The notes below the pieces were generated by a model. The model saw only the letters and a list, made by a program, of their open reading frames with translations, was not told the DNA's origin and did no database searches. From positions 1 to 35,103 of the forward strand of contig JAZSHF010000012.1 in the NCBI GenBank assembly GCA_045533115.1: 35,103 nucleotides of DNA, in the 5' to 3' direction. The stretch comes from Colimorpha_A sp045533115. GTDB taxonomy: Bacteria > Bacillota > Clostridia > Oscillospirales > CAG-272. Made by a program: the position numbers and the translations under genes. Below, piece by piece: positions 30,493 through 35,103 of the stretch (position 1 is the first letter of the stretch; the number at the start of each line of letters is the position of its first letter).

Positions 30493-31572
30493 TTATGCTT
30501 CGTCGTTTACTTCCTCGTGAAGGGCGTTATCGATAATTTCCTGCGGGATAGTTACTGCTGAGATTCCTATATTATAATATACGAACGAGCTTTCTCCGCT
30601 TTCGGGCTTGGTGTCGCCGATGTAATATTTTGCGGATATGTAGCTGATCTTGCCGTCGACAATCTTGACAACGCTTTCGTAGCAGTTAAGCGAGTCTTCG
30701 TTCAGCGTGCCGTCGAAACCATAGTATTGGCACACGATAAGCTCGTTGCAAATATAACTTCCGCTTGCCGCATCATAGGTAAACTTCTCGAAGTTTTCCT
30801 CAAAGGAGACCTGAATTACAGTTTCGGTCTGCGCGCCGACGAGGTATGCGTCGGACGTATCGTTGAGCTTCCTGAAACCGCCGTCGTAATTGTAGTAGGT
30901 CGTACAGGTATTATCAGCATTTTTTACCGTATAAAATTCTCGACCTCCGCCGATATGGTAGTATGCCGAGCTTTCGGTTACGACGCAATGATTATTACGA
31001 GTGTAGTCAGCCGACTTGAAGAAGACGTCCATCGTGAAGTTCGTCAGCTTGAAGTTTTTGAACATCTCGTTCCAAGCGACGGCGTTATCGACGACGGTGT
31101 CTACCTTTTCCTCGGTAACGTTTTCATATTTGCAATCGACACAGGTATACTTCGTGATTATCTTACCGTCCGAATAGGTGACATCGGGGTTGCCGAAGGC
31201 GTGCTCCGCCTTGCCCTTCATCTCGTAACAGCCCTCCTGTGTGCAGGGATACCAGTGGAAGTTTTCGCTATACTGATAGGTGTCGGTAAAGGAGCATTCG
31301 TGCTCGGGCGCTGTGCTTACCTTATCGTTCGTTTTGCCGCAGACGGTACATCTATTTACAGGGTTTCCGTCCTTGTCGACAGAGGGTGCGAAGGTGTGCT
31401 CTGCCTTGCTTCCCTTTTCCTTACAGCCGTCCTTTGCCTCGCAGGGATGCCAATGGTAATCGCTGTCGGACGCCCATTTTGACGCCGAGAACTTATGCTC
31501 GTGGTCGTTACAGGACGCGCATAACGTCAGCGTCATTGCCAGGATACAGATAATAGATATTAGTTTTTTCAT
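30493..31572 (-). CDS. Lipoprotein with two His/Cys 'HWxPC' repeats, function unknown
   Basis: 359 residues. Signal peptide MKKLISIICILAMTLTLCASC with lipidated Cys about 21. Residues about 24-85 and 90-150 repeat the same plan: HWHPC...GC, AEHTF, then CTVCGK; and HWYPC...GC, AEHAF, then YTCVDCKY. Each unit has paired Cys and His and could bind a metal or form disulfides. Such units are common in surface proteins of gut Clostridia. The remaining C-terminal half is a beta-rich domain (VTESSAYYHIGGGREFYTV, TVIQVSFEENFEKFTY). It has its own promoter and is convergent with the DUF4091 gene. Confidence 0.8.
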   Translation of the reverse strand: MKKLISIICILAMTLTLCASCNDHEHKFSASKWASDSDYHWHPCEAKDGCKEKGSKAEHTFAPSVDKDGNPVNRCTVCGKTNDKVSTAPEHECSFTDTYQYSENFHWYPCTQEGCYEMKGKAEHAFGNPDVTYSDGKIITKYTCVDCKYENVTEEKVDTVVDNAVAWNEMFKNFKLTNFTMDVFFKSADYTRNNHCVVTESSAYYHIGGGREFYTVKNADNTCTTYYNYDGGFRKLNDTSDAYLVGAQTETVIQVSFEENFEKFTYDAASGSYICNELIVCQYYGFDGTLNEDSLNCYESVVKIVDGKISYISAKYYIGDTKPESGESSFVYYNIGISAVTIPQEIIDNALHEEVNDEA

Positions 31573-31602
31573 ATTACACCTCTGTTGTTGTTTTACATAT
31601 TC

Positions 31603-31630
31603 ATTATAGCAATTTATTTAGAATTGTCAA
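31603..31630 (-). promoter_or_regulatory. Promoter of the HWxPC lipoprotein gene
   Basis: Minus strand TTGACA (31625-31630), 16 bases, TATAAT (31603-31608). The -35 overlaps the stop codon of the gene fragment at 31627. Confidence 0.7.
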
Positions 31631-31737
31631 TCCTTCGGGATAACGCCGAGGGTTTCGTGGAACTTTTTGCCGTTTGCTATTTCCTTTTGGACGGCTTTTG
31701 CAAGACTTGAGCGCGGAAGCGGTGTTTTTGTAGTGCA
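31627..31737 (-). pseudogene. Possible 3' remnant of a gene
   Basis: The minus strand reads PLPRSSLAKAVQKEI then ANGKKFHETLGVIPKD and a TGA at 31627. The sequence looks like the natural C-terminus of a protein: a helix, a turn and a short tail. No start or longer frame remains upstream; an AT-rich spacer follows. I cannot assign a family. It may be the scar of a deletion. Confidence 0.35.
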
Positions 31738-31805
31738 TGTGCATATCGAAGATTTTTGTTATTCACCTTTTGTATTCTAAGCAAAGCACAAGCCAAATAC
31801 AGCGT

Positions 31806-32552
31806 TTAATCATATATCATATATTGACTACGCAAATGACGGTCTACGAACTTTTCCCAAGCTTCCTCCAAGCTGCCAACATACTGAATATCACATTTTT
31901 TCATCCATTTCATTCCAGATTTTTCTATTATATACTGAACTGCATCAATATAACCTTGATATTTTTGAAGCGCATAGTCGTCTGCATAGAACTCTCGATG
32001 ATTGACATAGTCAAGAATTTCCAAACTAGTATCGGGATATAAATAATCGATATTTTCATAGTGAATTTCATCTGACGCTATTTTGCCAAGCTCCTTAAAC
32101 AAACTTTCTACTTCGTTGGAATCGAGTGTAATTTCGTTTGAATCAACATCGTTTAAAGCACATTTCCTATATTCCTTTGTCCTGCGTCCCATTGCAATTT
32201 CAGATATGTACCAAATATTGTTTATTGTCTTTTTTCCTATTTTGATAGCGATATTTTCCAAAGATTTTATATCGTAATACCTCAAAAAGTAGTTCGAGCC
32301 ATTTTTGAGAATGTAAAAATTGTAAGAGATGCACCCATAAGCACCGTCCCTCAATTCTCCGCTCGTTGTATAGTACAACGAAAGCATAATATCATAACTA
32401 TCGTCAATAGCAAAATCGGTATAATCAAAATAGTGAAATCTTCCGCCTCCCTTAGGGTGCAGCTTATACTTAGTATAAAAGAGTTCCGCTGCTTTTTTGC
32501 CTGAATTTTTCGCCTTTTCTTCCTCGTATAGTTCATAACAAGATATTTGCAT
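31806..32552 (-). CDS. Hypothetical protein, AT-rich gene
   Basis: 248 residues, no signal peptide, no membrane segment, many Tyr/Lys/Glu. Visible pieces: an N-terminal helix (CYELYEEEKAKNSGKKAAEL), a strand-rich centre (SYDIMLSLYYTTSGEL, YGCISYNFYILKNG) and a C-terminal helix (GYIDAVQYIIEKSGMKWMKK). No family is recognised. The start ATG has GGAG at 8 bases. Base composition is clearly more AT-rich than the core genes nearby. An accessory or immunity-type protein is conceivable. Confidence 0.7.
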   Translation of the reverse strand: MQISCYELYEEEKAKNSGKKAAELFYTKYKLHPKGGGRFHYFDYTDFAIDDSYDIMLSLYYTTSGELRDGAYGCISYNFYILKNGSNYFLRYYDIKSLENIAIKIGKKTINNIWYISEIAMGRRTKEYRKCALNDVDSNEITLDSNEVESLFKELGKIASDEIHYENIDYLYPDTSLEILDYVNHREFYADDYALQKYQGYIDAVQYIIEKSGMKWMKKCDIQYVGSLEEAWEKFVDRHLRSQYMIYD

Positions 32553-32589
32553 AACACTTTCTCCGTATTACAAATTTTTTGATATCATC

Positions 32590-32617
32590 ATTTTATCGTA
32601 GCGAATGTGTTTTTCAA
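32590..32617 (-). promoter_or_regulatory. Promoter of the hypothetical gene at 31806
   Basis: Minus strand TTGAAA (32612-32617), 16 bases, TAAAAT (32590-32595). Confidence 0.5.
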
Positions 32618-32640
32618 TAGCTTAATAACTTGAGATGAAT

Positions 32641-33228
32641 TTATATCAGCGTAGTTTCTTCAGAATCTGTCGACCAAGCCAATACATACCCATCTGCATA
32701 AGCGTCATCGCCACAAATCACAAACGTATTGCCATTGCTCATTATAAATTTGATTTCGTCAAACTTTTCGTCCGTAGGCAAAACACTCTCTATATTGCCG
32801 TTAATCCATTGGGAATATTCCCATGTCACCTGACGAAGTTCTACCGATTCAAGGTTGCCATATTCCAATGCTATTGTTTCCGTACAATCTATATCAGCAA
32901 TTTCACCTTCAACGCAGTTGTAGATCTCGTCCGAACTATTAAAGTAGTCTATCAACGACAGGTCCTGAAATTCAGCAATTTCTTCAACTGTCATTTGACG
33001 AAACTCAGCACGGAGTTTGTCAATGAAATAATATTCAAGGATTAAGCATTGCCCATTTTCAAAAAGAATATATAGAGGAGTACAATCAGAATACAGACGA
33101 TGACCTTTGTACATATGCCAAGATGGGCATATCGAAAATATTCGTTTTATCTTTATACCCCTAACTTCGTTTATAACATTTCCAAAAAAAGATCTTGTCT
33201 CAGTTGCCTTTGATAATTGTAACATCAT
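32641..33228 (-). CDS. Hypothetical protein, AT-rich gene
   Basis: 195 residues starting MMLQLSKATETRSFFG. Mixed alpha/beta with an acidic C-terminal half (EGEIADIDCTETIALEYG, EVELRQVTWEYSQW). No signal peptide or recognised motif. AGAGGTG lies 3-8 bases before two consecutive ATG codons (33228, 33225), either of which may be used; the longer frame to 33255 has no support. Compositionally like the neighbour at 31806 and transcribed from its own promoter. The family is unknown; small unlinked genes of this kind are often immunity or defence accessory genes, but nothing in the sequence proves it. Confidence 0.68.
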   Translation of the reverse strand: MMLQLSKATETRSFFGNVINEVRGIKIKRIFSICPSWHMYKGHRLYSDCTPLYILFENGQCLILEYYFIDKLRAEFRQMTVEEIAEFQDLSLIDYFNSSDEIYNCVEGEIADIDCTETIALEYGNLESVELRQVTWEYSQWINGNIESVLPTDEKFDEIKFIMSNGNTFVICGDDAYADGYVLAWSTDSEETTLI

Positions 33229-33245
33229 TATCACCTCTAACTTAA

Positions 33246-33274
33246 ATTGTATCACAATACTTTAAGAATTACAA
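33246..33274 (-). promoter_or_regulatory. Promoter of the hypothetical gene at 32641
   Basis: Minus strand TTGTAA (33269-33274), 17 bases, extended -10 TGATACAAT (TACAAT 33246-33251). Confidence 0.6.
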
Positions 33275-33318
33275 TCTATTACAAATGAATTAATTAAAAA
33301 ATGATCTTAGCGTGCATA

Positions 33319-33507
33319 GCTCCGCAAAAATGACCGCACAGGGCGGTCATTTTTGGAGAAGGAGATGATTCAAGCAGGAAATATCTGCTTTATTTAGGTA
33401 TGGAAATTTCAATTCGCGTTCAAACGCAGAAATTTCCTGCCGGCGAGCGAAGCTCGCTCGAATCTCTCTGCTGATCTGACAAAATAAAAATGCACCCTGA
33501 AGGGTGC
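33319..33507 (+). repeat. 189-bp structured direct repeat, copy A
   Basis: 96% identical (7 differences, no gaps) to copy B 215 bases downstream. Stems in order: terminator-type AAAAATGACCGC / GCGGTCATTTTT (33326-33337 / 33343-33354); closing stem GAGA-t-GATTC / GAATCTCTC (33362-33371 / 33460-33468); a 15-bp stem with one mismatch, 33374-33388 / 33426-33440; GCGAGC-GAA-GCTCGC (33443-33457); and GCACCC-TGAA-GGGTGC (33492-33507). A 10-codon ORF MIQAGNICFI with a GGAGAAGGAG site starts at 33365-33366. The strand of function is unknown; the first hairpin with its T tract suggests plus, while the last one has T residues on the minus side only in this copy. Confidence 0.65.
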
Positions 33508-33533
33508 CTCGAAAAGGAAACTATCAATTTGGC

Positions 33534-33722
33534 GCTCCGCAAAAATGACCGCGCAGGGCGGTCATTTTTGGAGAAGGAGATGATTCTAGCAGGAAATGTC
33601 TGCTTTATTTAAGTTTGGAAATCTCAATTCGCGGTCAAACGCAGAAATTTCCTGCCGGCGAGCGAAGCTCGCTCGAATCTCTCTGCTGATCTGACAAAAT
33701 AAAAATGCACCCTGAAGGGTGC
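33534..33722 (+). repeat. 189-bp structured direct repeat, copy B
   Basis: Same stems as copy A shifted by 215 bases; 26 bases separate the copies. The seven substitutions relative to copy A lie at the positions matching 33338, 33372, 33383, 33397, 33400, 33408 and 33419: in loops, in linkers, or at the one mismatched base pair of the long stem (A.A becomes G.A). The tiny ORF becomes MILAGNVCFI with TAA in place of TAG. The final hairpin here has long A and T tracts and is a complete bidirectional terminator next to tRNA-Ser. Confidence 0.65.
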
Positions 33723-33733
33723 ATTTTTATTTT
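33696..33733. terminator. Terminator of tRNA-Ser, inside copy B
   Basis: A 17-bp perfect stem, 33696-33712 with 33717-33733, loop TGAA, with T-rich tracts on both strands. The minus-strand reading follows directly on the CCA end of the tRNA. Confidence 0.8.
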
Positions 33734-33823
33734 GGCGGAGAAGGAGAGATTCGAACTCTCGAACCCATCTCTGGGTTACACGATTTCCAGTCGTGCGCGC
33801 TAGACCAACTACGCGACTTCTCC
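33733..33823 (-). tRNA. tRNA-Ser (anticodon GGA)
   Basis: Minus strand: acceptor GGAGAAG (5' end at 33823) pairs with CTTCTCC, then discriminator G and an encoded CCA (33733-33735). D-arm GTAGTTGGTCTAGC, anticodon stem CACGA/TCGTG around CTGGAAA gives anticodon GGA, a long variable arm (AACCCAGAGATGGGTT) and the T-arm GAGAGTTCGAATCTCTC follow: the shape of a class II serine tRNA. Reads UCC/UCU codons. Confidence 0.95.
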
Positions 33824-33842
33824 ATTGCTCACAACAGTTGGT

Positions 33843-33871
33843 ATTATATCACGCGAAATTCCTTTTGTCAA
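33843..33871 (-). promoter_or_regulatory. Promoter of tRNA-Ser
   Basis: Minus strand TTGACA (33866-33871), 17 bases, extended -10 TGATATAAT (TATAAT 33843-33848). Confidence 0.75.
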
Positions 33872-33910
33872 TACCGAAAATAAAAAAATAAAAGTTTTTT
33901 CAAAAAAGTG

Positions 33911-33939
33911 TTGACAAGCGGTATTCGTTGTGCTATAAT
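33911..33939 (+). promoter_or_regulatory. Promoter of the rplJ-rplL operon
   Basis: TTGACA (33911-33916), 17 bases, extended -10 TGCTATAAT (TATAAT 33934-33939): a near-ideal strong promoter. Confidence 0.85.
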
Positions 33940-33945
33940 CGTTAG

Positions 33946-34063
33946 GTCAGCCAAAGACAGCAGGTCAATTACGTAATCGCTTCACGCTCCCTGCCGAGGT
34001 TACACGAACATATACTTGTTTTTTGTGTGCCTGCAGAAAGTGAAGCTTCCTGCAGGCATTTTT
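33946..34063 (+). ncRNA. Ribosomal protein L10 leader with attenuator
   Basis: The cis element by which L10(L12)4 represses its own operon. AAAGACAGCAGG (GCAGG 33960-33964) pairs with CCTGC in CTCCCTGCCGAGG (33990-33994), the conserved kernel of the leader. A terminator follows: TGCCTGCAG (34028-34036) with CTGCAGGCA (34050-34058) and a T tract, 18 bases before the rplJ start. L10 binding would favour termination. Confidence 0.85.
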
Positions 34064-34080
34064 ATCAGGAGGTGAAAACG

Positions 34081-34659
34081 ATGCCCAGCGCAAAAATTCT
34101 TGAACAGAAGATTGCTGAAACTAATGCCCTTACAGAAAAAATAAAGGCAGCTCAGTCCGGCGTTCTCGTTTCCTATACCGGCATCACCGTTGATCAGGAT
34201 ACTGCCCTTCGTAAGGCACTCCGTGAAGCAGGTGTAGACTACAAGGTTTACAAGAACACTATGACAGAGCGCGCTTGCAACGAAGCAGGCTATCCCGGAA
34301 TGAAGGAATACCTTACCGGAATGACCGCTCTCGCAGTAAGCGGTGAGGACGCAATCGCTCCCGCCAAGATCCTCAAGGAGTACGCTGAAAAGATCCCGTC
34401 CTTCGAAATTAAGGCAGGATTTATCGACGGCGAGCTTCTCGATCAGAAGGGTGTTATGGCTCTTGCAGATATCCCCAACAAGGAAACTCTCGTTTGCAAG
34501 ATCATGCTCGGAATCCAGAACCCGCTTTACAAGCTCGCTTATGCCCTTCAGGCAATAATCGACAAGAGCGGCGAGGAAGTTCCCGCAGAGGAAGCAGCTA
34601 CCGAGGAAGCTCCTGCAGAAGCAGCAGCTCCCGCTGAAGAAGCTCCCGCAGCAGAGTAA
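34081..34659 (+). CDS. rplJ: 50S ribosomal protein L10
   Basis: 192 residues; the base of the ribosomal stalk that carries L7/L12 dimers. MPSAKILEQKIAETNALTEKIKAAQS, GVLVSYTGITVDQDTALRKALREAGVDYKVYKNTM and the C-terminal helix (LYKLAYALQAIIDK) that binds L7/L12 are in place, followed by an Ala/Glu/Pro-rich tail of about 30 residues that lengthens the protein compared with the usual 165-175. ATG 34081 has a perfect AGGAGGTG site. The longer reading from 34027 runs through the attenuator and is rejected. Confidence 0.97.
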   Translation: MPSAKILEQKIAETNALTEKIKAAQSGVLVSYTGITVDQDTALRKALREAGVDYKVYKNTMTERACNEAGYPGMKEYLTGMTALAVSGEDAIAPAKILKEYAEKIPSFEIKAGFIDGELLDQKGVMALADIPNKETLVCKIMLGIQNPLYKLAYALQAIIDKSGEEVPAEEAATEEAPAEAAAPAEEAPAAE

Positions 34660-34755
34660 TCTGCTATCGGCTGCCGGGTGAGGAACGCTCGGATATGCCA
34701 ACATTTCAGTTCCGAAAACAAACAAAACAAATACTTAAAAGTGAGGTATATTAAA
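34660..34755 (+). other. rplJ-rplL spacer
   Basis: 96 bases with no ORF. It contains a short CGGCTGCCGGGTGAGG segment and the GAGGT ribosome site of rplL. No terminator is seen, so rplL is read from the same mRNA. Confidence 0.6.
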
Positions 34756-35103
34756 ATGGCTAGCGAAAAGACTTTAGCTCTCCTTGAAGAAATCAAGGGA
34801 CTTACCATTCTCGAAATGAACGATCTCGTAAAGGCACTTGAAGAAGAATTCGGCGTTACCGCTGCTCCCGTTGCTGTTGCAGGCGCAGTTGCAGGCGGTG
34901 CTGCTCCCGCTGCTGCTGCAGAGGAGAAGACCGAGTTTGACGTAGAGCTCACCAGCTTCGGCGCTAAGAAGCTCGACGTTATCAAGGCAGTTCGTGAGAT
35001 CACCGGTCTTGGCCTTAAGGATGCAAAGGACCTCGTTGAGGCTGCTCCTAAGATGGTTAAGGAAGGCGTTTCCAAGGACGAGGCTGAGAACTTCAAGAAG
35101 GCT
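34756..35103 (+). CDS. rplL: 50S ribosomal protein L7/L12, 3' end outside the window
   Basis: 116 codons present, without the stop. MASEKTLALLEEIKGLTILEMNDLVKALEE is the dimerisation domain, an Ala/Gly hinge follows, then EKTEFDVELTSFGAKKLDVIKAVREITGLGLKDAKDLVEAAPK, the factor-binding domain of the stalk. Only a few residues are missing. GAGGT lies 8 bases before the ATG. Confidence 0.97.
   Translation, partial: MASEKTLALLEEIKGLTILEMNDLVKALEEEFGVTAAPVAVAGAVAGGAAPAAAAEEKTEFDVELTSFGAKKLDVIKAVREITGLGLKDAKDLVEAAPKMVKEGVSKDEAENFKKA

Noticed and set aside
33319..33722. T-box or 6S RNA in the 189-bp repeats
   Set aside because: The T-box core (AGGGTGGNACCGCG) is absent, and the order of stems does not match the single long bulged rod of 6S RNA.
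34548..35096. 182-codon minus-strand ORF rich in Ala and Ser
   Set aside because: Reverse reading of the Ala-rich tails of L10 and L7/L12.

Overview
The window looks like chromosomal DNA of an endospore-forming Clostridia member, probably a gut-type Oscillospirales/Ruminococcaceae relative. This is inferred from a class A RNase P RNA, SpoIIID, GAACN4GTTC (Gram-positive LexA) boxes in front of dinB, strong AGGAGG-type ribosome sites, many short lipoproteins with MKK...LxxC signal peptides, and the L10-leader/rplJ/rplL arrangement. Most genes are ordinary housekeeping genes in short, tightly packed operons; TAATG and ATGA stop/start overlaps are frequent.

Layout. 1-530: the tail of an unknown gene, then a gene-free stretch rich in miniature hairpins. 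535-2316 (-): pgi and a small P-loop ATPase. 2459-2894 (+): rnpB with its own promoter and terminator. 2938-5939 (-): an operon of a PfkB-like kinase, an alpha/beta hydrolase, ruvX and a lipoprotein. 6144-7265 (+): a THUMP rRNA methyltransferase, divergent from that operon across a control region with an 11-bp inverted repeat. 7301-9731 (-): an EF-loop lipoprotein and a DUF4091 lipoprotein. 9827-12664 (-): pepT, a membrane-anchored metallophosphoesterase, a lipoprotein and spoIIID. 12989-13609 (+): thiamine pyrophosphokinase.

13647-16603 (+) is an export cassette: tandem promoters, a 23-codon ORF, a hairpin, then a secreted Ig-like/ricin/caspase-fold-like protein and two lipoproteins. 16645-20330 (-) encodes a heterodimeric ABC exporter with one degenerate ATP site, behind a promoter carrying a palindrome. 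20572-21828 (+) is SOS-controlled dinB. 21878-26349 (-) is a five-gene operon: lipoprotein, cysteine desulfurase, murD, nnrD, yfcE. 26514-28573 (+) encodes two G3E (CobW-type) GTPases, one with a His/Cys-rich metal-binding insert and one apparently fused to a YcgQ-like C-terminal domain. An IS3-type transposase fragment follows, then a second DUF4091 protein (28996-30453) that lacks a signal peptide and is clearly paralogous to the lipoprotein at 7301.

30493-33730 looks more accessory: a lipoprotein with HWxPC repeats, a gene fragment, two AT-rich genes of unknown function, and two 189-bp direct repeats that are 96% identical. Each repeat can fold into a chain of stems flanked by terminator-type hairpins, and all seven differences between the copies fall outside the predicted stems. 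These end at tRNA-Ser(GGA). The window closes with the L10 leader, rplJ and the start of rplL. The best candidates for something undescribed are the 189-bp structured repeat, the Ig/ricin/caspase-like cassette, and the G3E pair.
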